Translations under genes and position numbers: made by a program
Assembly: GCF_002846575.1 (NCBI RefSeq)
Contig: NZ_PJND01000009.1
Span: 62,001-126,000, forward strand
Length of the DNA: 64,000 nucleotides
Reading direction: 5' to 3'
Source of the DNA: Flavobacterium lindanitolerans
GTDB taxonomy: Bacteria; Bacteroidota; Bacteroidia; Flavobacteriales; Flavobacteriaceae
Part shown: positions 17,671 through 27,426 of the stretch, piece by piece
How positions within the stretch are numbered: the first letter of the stretch is position 1
Layout of the letters: the number at the start of each line of letters is the position of its first letter
Notes under the pieces: model-generated
Seen by the model: only the letters and a program-made list of their open reading frames with translations
What the model was told of the DNA's origin: nothing
The model's database searches: none

Positions 17671-18921
17671 TTATTCGGTATGAACTCCTTTTTCAGAAGG
17701 TAACTCATAGATTTCCAAATCAAAATAAGGCACGGCAGCAATGATATGGTCGAAAATATCGGCCATAATATACTCATAGTTAATCCAGCGCTTGTCATTC
17801 GAAAATGCGTAGACTTCAATTGGAATACCTTTTTCTGTTGGTTGTAAGTGACGACACATCATGGTCATGTCTTTATTTATTCCGGGGTGATTTGCCAGAT
17901 ACTGATTGATATACTTTCTAAACAATCCCAGATTTGTCATGTTCCTACCATTAATGGTCAGGCTTTTGTCAATATTATTATTGGTGTTGTATTTGTCAAT
18001 ATCCTGTTGGCGGTGCTCAATATAAGAACTCACAAGCTGTATTTTTTTCAGGCCTTCCAATTCATCAGTATGCAGGAACCGCACGCTGTTTGCTTTAATC
18101 AGAACATATCTTTTGATTCTTCTCCCGCCGGAATTCTGCATACCGCGCCAGTTTTTGAAAGAATCAGAAATCAGGCTATAGGTAGGAATTGTTGTGGTGG
18201 TATTGTCAAAATTGCGAACTTTTACAGTAGCAAGATTAATTTCTACCACATCGCCATCAGCACCATATTTTTCAAAAGTTACCCAATCGCCAATTCGAAC
18301 CAAGTCATTTACGGAGACCTGAATACTGGCTACAAATCCTAAAATAGTATCTTTAAAAATCAGAATTACAATAGCTGAAATTGCTCCAAAAGTGGCAAAA
18401 AGCGTAGTAAAAGAAGTTTCAAAAAGAATCAGTACAATGCTTGTAACCCCAAAAATCCAGAGTACAATCATAAATACCTGAATATAGCTGTCTATAGGCT
18501 TGTCATTAAAATCCGGCAGTCGCTTGAGGTAATCTTTTATGGCATTTAAAATACTTCTGATAATCCAAAGAACCAGAAATACGATATAGATTTCCAATCC
18601 TTTTCTGAAGAATCCTTCCCAATAGGCAAAATCCTTCAGAATGATTGGAACGGTTATGTTTACAAAAAGAAGCGGAATCAGATAAGCAATATATTTAGTG
18701 GTTTTATTGGCAACCAGTAAATCATCAAACTGAGTTTCCGTTCTTTGTGCAATAGTACTAAAGACTTCGATTAATATTTTTTTGAATACATAATGAATTA
18801 CAAAGACAGCTATTCCAAGCAGGATAAAGTTAACGAAAACATTGGCATAGGATGATACCGTGTCGCTATAGCCCCATTCTTTAAATAGATTATATGTCCA
18901 ATTAAATATTTTCTCGATCAT
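17671..18921 (-). CDS. Mechanosensitive channel, MscS/YbdG type
   Basis: A 416-residue inner-membrane protein with five or so N-terminal helices, the MscS pore helix and beta domain (about 160-260: the GFVASIQVSVNDLVRIGDWV segment), and a long C-terminal region. The C-terminal NPGINKDMTMMCRHLQPT segment is typical of the YbdG subfamily, which gates less readily than MscS and helps with osmotic downshift. It heads away from the thioesterase and lies 3 bp after the DUF3817 gene, with which it shares a transcript. Confidence 0.88.
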   Translation of the reverse strand: MIEKIFNWTYNLFKEWGYSDTVSSYANVFVNFILLGIAVFVIHYVFKKILIEVFSTIAQRTETQFDDLLVANKTTKYIAYLIPLLFVNITVPIILKDFAYWEGFFRKGLEIYIVFLVLWIIRSILNAIKDYLKRLPDFNDKPIDSYIQVFMIVLWIFGVTSIVLILFETSFTTLFATFGAISAIVILIFKDTILGFVASIQVSVNDLVRIGDWVTFEKYGADGDVVEINLATVKVRNFDNTTTTIPTYSLISDSFKNWRGMQNSGGRRIKRYVLIKANSVRFLHTDELEGLKKIQLVSSYIEHRQQDIDKYNTNNNIDKSLTINGRNMTNLGLFRKYINQYLANHPGINKDMTMMCRHLQPTEKGIPIEVYAFSNDKRWINYEYIMADIFDHIIAAVPYFDLEIYELPSEKGVHTE

Positions 18922-18924
18922 ATT

Positions 18925-19215
18925 TTAGTTTGCTTCTGCATTCAGGTATTTCTTTTCAACGTAAAAAGCACCTAAAGGAATTATGGAGCCTAGAACAATC
19001 AATGCGAATTTTTTAGCGCTCCAGTTAAGTTCAATTTTTAACATGATAGCCAGAATAATGTACGCTATAAATAAAAGCCCGTGTGTCATTCCAATAGGAA
19101 ATAGAAATGTTTTGTATAATTCAGGGTTGCTTCCTTTAAGGATTAACATATTTCCAAATAATAAAAGATAAGAGATACCCTCCAGTAAAGCGACGATTTT
19201 AAAAAGTTTAAGCAT
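18925..19215 (-). CDS. DUF3817 small membrane protein
   Basis: A 96-residue protein with three predicted helices. The N-terminal FKIVALLEGISYLLLFGNM and the FPIGMTHGLLFI segment mark the DUF3817 family, which is uncharacterised. It sits between nhaA (15 bp upstream) and the MscS-type gene (3 bp downstream), suggesting a membrane/ion-homeostasis operon. Confidence 0.8.
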   Translation of the reverse strand: MLKLFKIVALLEGISYLLLFGNMLILKGSNPELYKTFLFPIGMTHGLLFIAYIILAIMLKIELNWSAKKFALIVLGSIIPLGAFYVEKKYLNAEAN

Positions 19216-19230
19216 TGTAAAAAAGAAGTA

Positions 19231-20580
19231 TTATAAATTAGTAATTGAATTTTCGGGATTATTATTTTTAGAGAGCAGGAAATAACCAATTACTCCACCA
19301 ATCAATGATGCAGCAAAAATACCTAATTTTGCCTGCAGTTCGTATTCAGGGTTCTCAAAAGCAAGATTAGTAACAAAAAGAGACATTGTAAATCCTATTG
19401 AAGCCAGAAATCCTACGCCAAAAAGACTTTTGTTTGTCAATCCTTCGGGTAAGCTTGCCCATTTGAAACGTATCATTAACGATGATACTCCATACACACC
19501 AATTACCTTGCCTGCCAATAATCCAAAAACAACACCTAAAGTAACAGAACTTGCTGCATTTTCAATAATACCGCTGGAAAATGTAACTCCGGCATTGGCC
19601 AATGCAAAAACAGGCATGATAATAAAACTAACTAAGGAATGTAAGCCATGTTCCAGTCTGTGAAGTGGTGACATGGCATCTTTTGATAATTTACGTATAT
19701 TCTGTAAAACATGAAGCTGGTCTTCAGAAAGAGTAGGAGCATCAGTCGGGTCAAGCTCTTTGAACTGATTCAATCGGGTCCTGATTTTTGAAATGAATAG
19801 TGTTTCGTCTATTCTGGATCCGGCCGGAATCGTAAAAGCTACCAAAACAGCCGCGATAGTTGCATGGACACCGGAAAGCAAAAAGGGAAGCCAAACGCCG
19901 GCAATACCAACCAAAGCATAAAATAAAATATTTCGGATTCCGAATTTATTGCAGATCAGCAGAAAAACAAAAAAGCCGAGTCCAATCCCTAAGGCTAGGC
20001 TATTAATAGAAGCCGTATAAAAAAATGCAATAACCAGAACAGCACCTAAATCATCAACAATGGCGAGGGCGGTGAGGAATATTTTTAATGTTGCCGGTAT
20101 CTTATCACCTAAAAGATACAGAACGCCCAAAGCAAAGGCTATATCTGTAGCCATTGGAATTCCCCATCCATGAGAAGAATCGGCTCCAAAATTAAATGCG
20201 GTATAAATCAGAGCAGGAAAAACCATTCCTCCAATGGCGGCCACAATTGGCAATAATGCTTTTTTAGGCTGTGACAATTCCCCTCCAATCATTTCCCTTT
20301 TAAGTTCCAGCCCCACCACAAAAAAGAAAACTGCCATCAGTCCGTCATTTACCCAGTGATGAATAGTATAATTAAGATATAGTTCATCATTAATTGTAAA
20401 ACCTATTTTGTGTTCCCAAATGTGATGGTACCAATCTTTCCAGCTCGAATTAGCCAAGAAAATAGCTACCACGGCAGCAATAAAAAGAAGAATACCACCT
20501 GTAGTAGACTTACTGATAAAGTTGTTAAGGGGGTTAATAATCCATTTTTCTGCGGGAGTTGCTTTTATCGGGTCTTCCAT
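19231..20580 (-). CDS. nhaA: Na+/H+ antiporter NhaA
   Basis: A 449-residue, 12-helix inner-membrane antiporter that expels Na+ in exchange for protons. The essential Asp pair is visible in AIVDDLGAVL, and the other conserved Asp in PMATDIAFALGVL. The C-terminus ends after a short tail. The gene starts the nhaA-DUF3817-MscS minus-strand group. The long extra loop between helices VIII and IX (RLNQFKELDPTDAPTLSEDQ) is common in Bacteroidota members. Confidence 0.93.
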   Translation of the reverse strand: MEDPIKATPAEKWIINPLNNFISKSTTGGILLFIAAVVAIFLANSSWKDWYHHIWEHKIGFTINDELYLNYTIHHWVNDGLMAVFFFVVGLELKREMIGGELSQPKKALLPIVAAIGGMVFPALIYTAFNFGADSSHGWGIPMATDIAFALGVLYLLGDKIPATLKIFLTALAIVDDLGAVLVIAFFYTASINSLALGIGLGFFVFLLICNKFGIRNILFYALVGIAGVWLPFLLSGVHATIAAVLVAFTIPAGSRIDETLFISKIRTRLNQFKELDPTDAPTLSEDQLHVLQNIRKLSKDAMSPLHRLEHGLHSLVSFIIMPVFALANAGVTFSSGIIENAASSVTLGVVFGLLAGKVIGVYGVSSLMIRFKWASLPEGLTNKSLFGVGFLASIGFTMSLFVTNLAFENPEYELQAKLGIFAASLIGGVIGYFLLSKNNNPENSITNL

Positions 20581-20690
20581 GGAATTTTTTTAGAGATTTG
20601 TCAAATTTAAGCATTCCGAATGAGGATTAAAAGCAAGAGTTATGCTATCTTTCTAAATTTGGCAAAGTAGCAGCAATCATAGGATAGTAG

Positions 20691-20698
20691 TATATTTG
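20691..20698 (+). promoter_or_regulatory. -7 element of the DUF6155-like gene
   Basis: TATATTTG, an exact TAnnTTTG match, 18 bp before the start codon at 20717. The divergent nhaA gene starts at 20580, and no promoter for it could be named. Confidence 0.6.
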
Positions 20699-20716
20699 TA
20701 AAAAGAGAATTCTGAA

Positions 20717-21229
20717 ATGAGCAAAAGAGATTTAAAAAAATATCTTAAAGAATTAGATAAAGAGCAATTGGAAGAACAGCTGTTAGAGTTGTATGAGAAA
20801 TTCTCTGACGTTAAAACCTATTACGATTTTGTATTCAATCCTAAAGAAGATAAACTGCTTCAGGAAGCAAAATTAAAGGTTACTAATGAATATTTTCCTC
20901 TTAAAGGAAAACGTGCCAAGTTACGCCGTTCTGTGGCGCAGAAATATATCAAGCATTTTTTAAGCCTTGGTGTTGATTCTTATGTAATTGCAGACCTGAT
21001 GCTCCATAATCTTGAAGTAGCACAGAAATATACTGCCCGAAGAGAAATGCGCTATGCTTCATTTTATAAAAGCATGCTGAATTCGTTTGAACAGGTTGTC
21101 AAATACAGCATTGAAAACGGAATGGTTTCTGAATTCAGGGAGAGAATACTTCACATAAAAGATAATGCTTTCAAACAAAATTGGGAAAACAAAGAAGAAC
21201 TGGAAAGGCTTTTTGATGCTATCGAATAG
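20717..21229 (+). CDS. DUF6155-like helical protein
   Basis: A 170-residue, highly charged, all-helical protein beginning MSKRDLKKYLKELDKEQL. The pattern (KTYYDFVFNPKEDKL, then KYIKHFLSLGVDSYVIADLM) is one I associate with the uncharacterised DUF6155 family of Bacteroidota, but I cannot confirm this by search. It has its own promoter and is convergent with the endonuclease V gene, 4 bp apart. Confidence 0.55.
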   Translation: MSKRDLKKYLKELDKEQLEEQLLELYEKFSDVKTYYDFVFNPKEDKLLQEAKLKVTNEYFPLKGKRAKLRRSVAQKYIKHFLSLGVDSYVIADLMLHNLEVAQKYTARREMRYASFYKSMLNSFEQVVKYSIENGMVSEFRERILHIKDNAFKQNWENKEELERLFDAIE

Positions 21230-21233
21230 CTCT

Positions 21234-21941
21234 TTAGAACAGCGGTAGCTGTACATCGAATTCATGATATCCTGCCTGACGTTGTCCCGTACGGAAAAGA
21301 TTAACCATAACATGTGCCTGTCTTGTAGGTTCGGGAATTCTGTATTTCTGAACTGTACGATTCATGATTTCCAGACTGTCGTCTACTGACATGTGGTGCC
21401 CGGGTGAAATAAAAACAGGTTTGACATGGGTTTTTGTGCGGAGCGCGAAGCCTAGTTTGTCCTGATTTTTATAAATAGGGCGGAAGCTGAACTTTTCATC
21501 TTCCAAAACATCGTATTTTCCGTGAAGCATATTTTTTGCACAGCCAATTGTTGGATGATCGGTAAGCAGTCCAAAATGCGATGCAATTCCCATTCTACGG
21601 GGATGTGTGATTCCTTGTCCGTCAAGAATCAATAAATCAGGTTTTACAGGAATCTGCTCCCAGGCTTTTATCAGGGTAGGAACTTCACGAAAGGCCAAAT
21701 ATTCGGCTTTATATTCAAATTTGGATTCCCCTACAGCCAAAGAATACGAAAGAGGAATCAAATCAGGATAGCTTAAAATAACAATCCCGGCATATAATTT
21801 AGAACTGCCTACTTCATGTGAAATATCTGCTCCGGCAATCGTACTAATATTTTTATTACGCGTCTTTAAGGAAATATTCTCCTTCATCTCATTTTGGAGA
21901 CGTGTTGCCATTTCTATTGTAAAATTATCGTAATTCAGCAT
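21234..21941 (-). CDS. nfi: Endonuclease V
   Basis: Nicks DNA one base 3' to deoxyinosine, starting repair of deaminated adenine. The 235-residue protein has the three acidic metal ligands of the family: Asp39 in AGADISHE, Glu86 in YLAFREVP, and Asp107 in DGQGITHPRRMG. The C-terminal HMSVDDSLEIM and RQAHVMVN segments are also typical. It may also cut inosine in RNA, as other homologues do. Confidence 0.93.
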   Translation of the reverse strand: MLNYDNFTIEMATRLQNEMKENISLKTRNKNISTIAGADISHEVGSSKLYAGIVILSYPDLIPLSYSLAVGESKFEYKAEYLAFREVPTLIKAWEQIPVKPDLLILDGQGITHPRRMGIASHFGLLTDHPTIGCAKNMLHGKYDVLEDEKFSFRPIYKNQDKLGFALRTKTHVKPVFISPGHHMSVDDSLEIMNRTVQKYRIPEPTRQAHVMVNLFRTGQRQAGYHEFDVQLPLF

Positions 21942-22085
21942 ATACAGGCGTATTATCAGGCATTAAATGCCAGATTTTCAAAATTAGGCTATTTAAAAAC
22001 GAATGACATTATATGATTTCCTAATATTTCTATAATTTTTTTTAAAATAAAGCCCAAAAATAACCCTACAAGTCTTTTTAGTCTG

Positions 22086-22093
22086 TACTTTTG
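22086..22093 (+). promoter_or_regulatory. -7 element of the helicase gene
   Basis: TACTTTTG matches TAnnTTTG exactly, 19 bp upstream of the start at 22113. Confidence 0.6.
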
Positions 22094-22112
22094 CAAATTA
22101 TTCAAAATCGCA

Positions 22113-23648
22113 ATGTCCCAAAAAAACCTAGAATTAGAAATCGAAGAAAAAAAAGAACTTTATGCCTACCAGCAAGGGGATATCGATGCGATTTTTGAAC
22201 GAATCAATAACGCTCCGCATAATCACCATTTGCTTTACCAGCTTCCAACCGGAGGAGGAAAGACTGTCGTATTTTCTGAAATCGTAAGACGCTATCTTTC
22301 TTATAATGACAAAAAAGTTCTGGTATTGACACACCGCATTGAGCTTTGTAAGCAAACGTCAAAAATGCTGAAAGGATTCAATGTCAAAAACAAAATCATT
22401 AACAGCAAAATCAAGGAATTGCCGGATCAGGATGAATATTCTTGTTTTGTTGCGATGGTGGAGACTTTAAAAAACCGGCTGAATGACGAAAAATTAAAAA
22501 TCGGAAATATTGGACTTGTAATTATTGATGAAGCCCATTATAATTCTTTCCGGAAACTGCTGTCATCATTTAAAAATTCTTTTATATTGGGCGTTACCGC
22601 TACTCCTTTGAGTTCCAATATAAAACTGCCAATGAATGAAAATTATGACGAGCTCATCATAGGGGATCCGATAAGCAGATTAATTGAAAACGGATATTTG
22701 GCAAAAGCCGTTACTTATAGTTATGATGTAGGATTGACTTCCCTTAAGGTTGGCATTAACGGAGATTATACCGTTAAATCTTCTGATGATCTATATACGA
22801 ATATGGTCATGCAGGAAAAATTACTTCATGCCTATACAGAAAAATCATTAGGAAAGAAAACCCTGATTTTTAATAATGGAATTTATACTTCTTTATATGT
22901 ATATGAAACCTTTAAAGAAGCCGGATATCCTATCAGGCATTTGGATAATACGACTTCAAATGAAGAAAGGAAAGAAATTTTATCGTGGTTCAAACATACT
23001 CCGGATGCTATTCTGACTTCTGTGGGAATCCTGACAACCGGATTCGATGAGCCAACTGTTGAAACGATCATCCTAAACAGGGCAACCAAATCCCTTACCT
23101 TATATTTCCAGATGATTGGGCGCGGTTCGAGGAAATTACCCAATAAAGACAGTTTTACCGTAATCGACCTGGGGAACAATGCTGCCCGTTTTGGTTTGTG
23201 GAGTGATCCTGTTGACTGGCAACATATTTTCAAATCGCCTGAATTCTATCTTGAAAGCCTGCGTAATGATACCGAAATCGAAATGCATTTTAAATATAAG
23301 ATGTCTCCGGAAGTTCGGGCCAAATTTGCCAATACCGCCGTTGTTGAATTTGATGTGGATGAAGAACACAGAATAGCCATTTCGCAAAACCTGCGTTCTA
23401 AGGTAGTTTTAGAAAAATCTCTGGATCAGCATGCTTCTATGTGTGTTGATAATGCGGAAACTATAAACGAAGCCAAAAACCTTTCTAAGCTGCTGTATGA
23501 CGATATCGAATCCAGAATTAGGTATTATACAAACTGCCTGAGTAAAAGCAGTAAAAATTACCGTGAATGGCTGGTTGAGGATTATAAAACTAAATTATTG
23601 CTTTTGATAGGGAAAAAATATCGGGAGAAAATCATGAACGAAGATTAA
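22113..23648 (+). CDS. SF2 DEAD/DEAH-type helicase
   Basis: A 511-residue superfamily 2 helicase. Motif I is LPTGGGKTVV, motif II is DEAH (IIDEAHYNS), motif III is VTATPLSS, and motif VI is QMIGRGSRKLP. The C-terminal third, after the helicase core, is unrecognised. The closest known shapes are type III restriction ResIII-like helicases and the general Bacteroidota DEAD/DEAH group. No methylase or nuclease partner lies beside it, so restriction is not implied; its target is unknown. Confidence 0.82.
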   Translation: MSQKNLELEIEEKKELYAYQQGDIDAIFERINNAPHNHHLLYQLPTGGGKTVVFSEIVRRYLSYNDKKVLVLTHRIELCKQTSKMLKGFNVKNKIINSKIKELPDQDEYSCFVAMVETLKNRLNDEKLKIGNIGLVIIDEAHYNSFRKLLSSFKNSFILGVTATPLSSNIKLPMNENYDELIIGDPISRLIENGYLAKAVTYSYDVGLTSLKVGINGDYTVKSSDDLYTNMVMQEKLLHAYTEKSLGKKTLIFNNGIYTSLYVYETFKEAGYPIRHLDNTTSNEERKEILSWFKHTPDAILTSVGILTTGFDEPTVETIILNRATKSLTLYFQMIGRGSRKLPNKDSFTVIDLGNNAARFGLWSDPVDWQHIFKSPEFYLESLRNDTEIEMHFKYKMSPEVRAKFANTAVVEFDVDEEHRIAISQNLRSKVVLEKSLDQHASMCVDNAETINEAKNLSKLLYDDIESRIRYYTNCLSKSSKNYREWLVEDYKTKLLLLIGKKYREKIMNED

Positions 23649-23744
23649 TAAGACCCATTTCCCAAATTTTTCAAAAACAGATTCACAATAGTTGCTTTTT
23701 TGATAGTATTTGCGGAATTTTGAGGCACAAATAAGCAAACAAAA

Positions 23745-25253
23745 ATGGACAATACACATTATATAAGCGGTGAATTACTGTCGTTAGAAAATTTAGAAGA
23801 AATTATCAGCCATAATAAGACCTTGGCTTTGTCTGAAGAAGCAAAAGTCAATATTCAGAAATGCCGTGATTATCTTGATAAAAAGATGGAATCTCACAAA
23901 GAGCCAATCTATGGAATCAATACCGGTTTCGGTTCTTTGTATAATATAAAAATATCAAACGAAAATCTTACCAAATTACAAGAGAATCTTGTAAAGTCAC
24001 ATGCCTGCGGAACAGGAGAGGAAGTGCCAAAAGACATCGTTAAGATGATGCTTCTGTTAAAAATCCAGTCGTTAAGTTATGGCTATTCCGGTGTTCAGTT
24101 AGAAACCGTTGAGCGTTTGATTGACTTTTATAATAATGATATTTTCCCTGTTGTATATGAATTAGGCTCTTTAGGAGCATCGGGTGATTTGGCGCCTTTG
24201 GCGCATTTATCTTTGCCTTTAATCGGAGAGGGGGAAGTTTATTTTAATGACAAAAAACATGATTCTATTGACGTATTAAACCATTTTGGCTGGCAACCTA
24301 TCCAATTAAAATCAAAAGAAGGATTGGCCTTGTTGAATGGAACCCAGTTTATGAATGCTTATGGCGCTCATATTTTAATACGTGCGGCTAAATATTCTTA
24401 CCTGGCAGATTTGATAGGTACGGTTTCCTTAGAAGCTTTTGATGGAAGAATTGAGCCTTTTAATGAATTGATACATTTAATTCGTCCACATAAAGGGCAG
24501 ATTGTTACCGCAAAAAGAGTCATTGAATTTTTAGACGGAAGTGAGATTATTTCGCAAAAGAAACAGCATGTACAAGATCCATATTCTTTCCGCTGTATTC
24601 CGCAAGTACATGGAGCTTCGAAAGATGCGATTGATTATGTGAAGAAAGTATTTAAAACAGAAATCAATTCGGTTACAGACAATCCAAACGTTTTTATTGA
24701 AAGCGACCAGATTATTTCAGGTGGAAATTTCCACGGCCAGCCTTTGGCATTGGCTTTGGATTTTCTGGCAATTGCCTTAGCAGAATTAGGAAATATTTCA
24801 GAAAGAAGAACTTATCAGCTAATTTCAGGATTGAGAGGACTTCCGGCTTTTTTAGTAGACAATCCGGGATTGAACTCAGGATTTATGATTCCGCAATATA
24901 CAGCCGCGAGTATTGTAAGCCAGAACAAACAATTGGCAACTCCTGCCAGCATTGACAGTATTGTTTCTTCTAACGGTCAAGAAGACCATGTGAGTATGGG
25001 AGCAAACGGCGCTACAAAAGCATTACGCATTATGGATAATTTAGAGCGTATCCTTGCTATAGAATTAATGAATGCCTCACAGGCAATCCATTTTAGAGCA
25101 CCATTGAAATCGAGTGATTTTATTGAAATGTTCGTAAAAGCATATAGAGAAGAAGTGCCTTTAGTGAGCGAAGATAGAATTTTGCATTATGATATCGAGA
25201 AAACGGTTGCTTTCTTAAAAAGCTTCCAGATTGATGAGAGTGTACAGAATTAA
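23745..25253 (+). CDS. hutH: Histidine ammonia-lyase
   Basis: Removes ammonia from L-histidine to give urocanate. The 502-residue protein has the self-processing MIO triad Ala145-Ser146-Gly147 in GSLGASGDLAPL. The SHACG motif around His86 resembles the selectivity position of histidine lyases, but tyrosine lyases also can have His here, so the substrate is likely and not proven. No hutU, hutI or hutG lies nearby, which is common in Flavobacteria. It stands alone and ends at a strong terminator. Confidence 0.87.
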   Translation: MDNTHYISGELLSLENLEEIISHNKTLALSEEAKVNIQKCRDYLDKKMESHKEPIYGINTGFGSLYNIKISNENLTKLQENLVKSHACGTGEEVPKDIVKMMLLLKIQSLSYGYSGVQLETVERLIDFYNNDIFPVVYELGSLGASGDLAPLAHLSLPLIGEGEVYFNDKKHDSIDVLNHFGWQPIQLKSKEGLALLNGTQFMNAYGAHILIRAAKYSYLADLIGTVSLEAFDGRIEPFNELIHLIRPHKGQIVTAKRVIEFLDGSEIISQKKQHVQDPYSFRCIPQVHGASKDAIDYVKKVFKTEINSVTDNPNVFIESDQIISGGNFHGQPLALALDFLAIALAELGNISERRTYQLISGLRGLPAFLVDNPGLNSGFMIPQYTAASIVSQNKQLATPASIDSIVSSNGQEDHVSMGANGATKALRIMDNLERILAIELMNASQAIHFRAPLKSSDFIEMFVKAYREEVPLVSEDRILHYDIEKTVAFLKSFQIDESVQN

Positions 25254-25256
25254 AAT

Positions 25257-25285
25257 AAAAAAGCAGGCTGTAAGCCTGCTTTTTT
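25257..25285. terminator. Bidirectional terminator between hutH and DUF421
   Basis: A perfect 13-bp stem AAAAAAGCAGGCT with a 3-nt loop and T runs on either strand. It ends hutH on the plus strand and the DUF421 gene (stop at 25288) on the minus strand. Confidence 0.92.
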
Positions 25286-25287
25286 AT

Positions 25288-25812
25288 TTAATCTATTCCG
25301 TTTAAGGTTTTATGGTTTCTTCTTCTTTTGTAGTGTGTCTGTTTCAGATTTTCATTGCCTGAAATAATGCTGATATTACCATCTATTTCTAAAAAGGCAT
25401 ATTTTACATCTTTATAATATTCAACGCCGTGTTCGTGCATGGCTTCTGTCAATTCATCGGAAGTAATGCCAAGCCGCGCCAGCGTTTTAAACTCAATTTT
25501 TCCTTTGTGGACAAGCACTTCGGGTTTTTGCTGCAAGAAATTATTTAATTTCTTATAACGGAACATGAGTTTTTTCAGAATAAAGTTGACCAGAAACAAA
25601 GCTCCTGCAGCTACAAGTCCACCCCATAGCGAAGTATCACTTCCAACCATGGCGTTCTGGACAGAATTACTGATAAGGAGAATCAATATGACATCGGCAG
25701 TATTAAGCTGCGATAGTTCCTTTTTCCCGAAAACGCGCAATGCTATAACCATAAAAAAATATACGGCTACGCTTCGCAGGATAATATCGAGATACGGATT
25801 CATTATTTCCAC
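25288..25812 (-). CDS. DUF421 (YetF-type) membrane protein
   Basis: A 174-residue protein with about three N-terminal transmembrane helices and a cytoplasmic C-terminal domain. The segment [19 protein letters not shown] is the hallmark of the DUF421/YetF family. The function of the family is not established. Its first 10 bases overlap the end of the RimK-fusion gene, so the two are translationally coupled. Confidence 0.85.
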   Translation of the reverse strand: MEIMNPYLDIILRSVAVYFFMVIALRVFGKKELSQLNTADVILILLISNSVQNAMVGSDTSLWGGLVAAGALFLVNFILKKLMFRYKKLNNFLQQKPEVLVHKGKIEFKTLARLGITSDELTEAMHEHGVEYYKDVKYAFLEIDGNISIISGNENLKQTHYKRRRNHKTLNGID

Positions 25813-27173
25813 TTAAAGTTTTTCTCAATAGCCTTAATCATTTCTCCGGCAATATCTTTGTTTGTTGCGCCTTCAATACCTTCAAGGCCGGGAGAGGAGT
25901 TTACTTCCAAAAGAAGCGGTCCTTTTGACGAACGAATAATATCTACTCCGGCTACTTTCAGGTTCATGGCCTTAGCCGCCTTAATGGCAATTCTTTTTTC
26001 TTCTGAAGTTACTTTGATGACAGAAGCCGTACCTCCCAAATGGATATTTGCCCTGAATTCTCCTGGTAAGGCTTCACGCTGGATAGCGGCCACTACTTTT
26101 CCGTCAATCACAAAGCATCGAATGTCTTTTCCGTTGGCTTCTTTGATAAATTCCTGAACCAGAATATTGGCATTTAAGCTTTTAAAAGCATTGATAACAC
26201 TTTCTGCTGCTTTTTTTGTTTCTGCCAAAACGACACCTTTTCCCTGAGTCCCTTCTAATAATTTTACGATTAGGGGCGAACCTCCAACCATTTTAATAAG
26301 GTCATCCGTATCTAAGGGAGAATTGGCAAATCCTGTTGTTGGTATGTCAACACCGTGATTGAGTAACAATTGTAAGGAATACAATTTATCACGCGATTGT
26401 GTAATAGCAGATGCAGAATTAAGGCAGAATACCTTCATGGCTTCAAACTGGCGGGTAAGCGCACAGCCATAAAAAGTGATACTTGGACGAATTCTAGGAA
26501 TGACAGCATCAAAATCACTTAAAATTTTACCGCCACGGTAATGAATTTCGGGTTTGGTAGCATCTAATTTCATGTAGCATTCCTTAATATTCAGGAAATG
26601 CATTTCATGTCCTCGCTGTTCGCCGGCTTCTATGATTCTTTTGTTGGAATACAATTCCGGATTACTGGCCAGGAGGCCTATTTTCAATCCGGTTTTTGCT
26701 CTTTCGGAATTATGATATAGTTCTTTTAGTTTGTCATTGGTAGGCTGCCCTAAAAGGTATTTTTGTTCCGGGTCAACCAAAACTCGCCCACTCATTGCTT
26801 CACGTCCTAAAAGCATCCTGAAACCCATAGAATCCCTATTGGTCAGGGTCATTTCTATTGGCCATTTGTGTTCGCCAAAATCCAGTGTAGTGCGTATAAC
26901 ATAACGCTGTTCGCGAAATCCGCTTGAACTTTTTACAATTCTTTTATCAACTAAAAGTGCTTCGCAATGAATAATCGTCTTGAGATTGTTTTGTATGGGA
27001 TTGATATCGAATTTTACCCAGCTTTCACCGTCTCTCACAAAAGGAGCGATGTTAACTGCATGAAGCGCAGATGTTTTGGCACCTGAGTCGACACGAGCCT
27101 TAATAAGGGGGATTCCTAATTCAGGAAATGAACACCATTCTTCACTTCCAAGGATAACTTTGTTTGTAGACAT
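25803..27173 (-). CDS. RimB-RimK fusion: retropepsin-like protease domain plus ATP-grasp ligase
   Basis: Residues about 1-145 form the RimB/ATP-dependent zinc-protease-like domain (PF05618), with the aspartic-protease-like motif [13 protein letters not shown]. Residues about 160-456 form an ATP-grasp ligase of the RimK type, with [12 protein letters not shown] and the metal site [12 protein letters not shown]. RimK enzymes add glutamates to ribosomal protein S6 or make other poly-glutamyl products. The ATG at 27173 is chosen over the TTG at 27194: residues after it begin [13 protein letters not shown], the usual domain start. In Pseudomonas the two domains are separate neighbours. Confidence 0.85.
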   Translation of the reverse strand: MSTNKVILGSEEWCSFPELGIPLIKARVDSGAKTSALHAVNIAPFVRDGESWVKFDINPIQNNLKTIIHCEALLVDKRIVKSSSGFREQRYVIRTTLDFGEHKWPIEMTLTNRDSMGFRMLLGREAMSGRVLVDPEQKYLLGQPTNDKLKELYHNSERAKTGLKIGLLASNPELYSNKRIIEAGEQRGHEMHFLNIKECYMKLDATKPEIHYRGGKILSDFDAVIPRIRPSITFYGCALTRQFEAMKVFCLNSASAITQSRDKLYSLQLLLNHGVDIPTTGFANSPLDTDDLIKMVGGSPLIVKLLEGTQGKGVVLAETKKAAESVINAFKSLNANILVQEFIKEANGKDIRCFVIDGKVVAAIQREALPGEFRANIHLGGTASVIKVTSEEKRIAIKAAKAMNLKVAGVDIIRSSKGPLLLEVNSSPGLEGIEGATNKDIAGEMIKAIEKNFKWK

Positions 27174-27341
27174 AGCAAGTATTGATTGTAACAATAGACT
27201 AAAGTACTACTTATTTTAGAATCAAAAATTAATTTTTTGTAATTATTAAAAATAAGAGTTGATCGAGAATAATCCATTTAATCTCTAAATCTGCGGCTAA
27301 AGAGTTTGAGTAAATATCTTTATTGGTCATTAAATAATCAA

Positions 27342-27402
27342 GCCACTGATTTAGGACTTTGAAAATTCTTGTATGAATCTCATCTGTCTCTAAATCAGTG
27401 GC
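27342..27402. repeat. Intergenic inverted repeat
   Basis: Thirteen bases GCCACTGATTTAG (27342-27354) recur as the exact reverse complement at 27390-27402, with a 35-bp spacer. It lies between clpC (ends at 27427 on the minus strand) and the RimK gene. No T-tract follows on either strand. The rest of the 253-bp gap has nothing I recognise. Confidence 0.6.
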
Positions 27403-27426
27403 CTGAAATTAGTATTTTAAACCTAC

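Noticed and set aside
22113..23648. Helicase as part of a type III restriction or other defence system
   Set aside because: No modification, nuclease or other partner gene is adjacent; its neighbours are housekeeping genes.
23745..25253. Tyrosine or phenylalanine ammonia-lyase instead of HutH
   Set aside because: The SHACG region and overall sequence fit bacterial histidine lyases better, although substrate choice cannot be proven from sequence.
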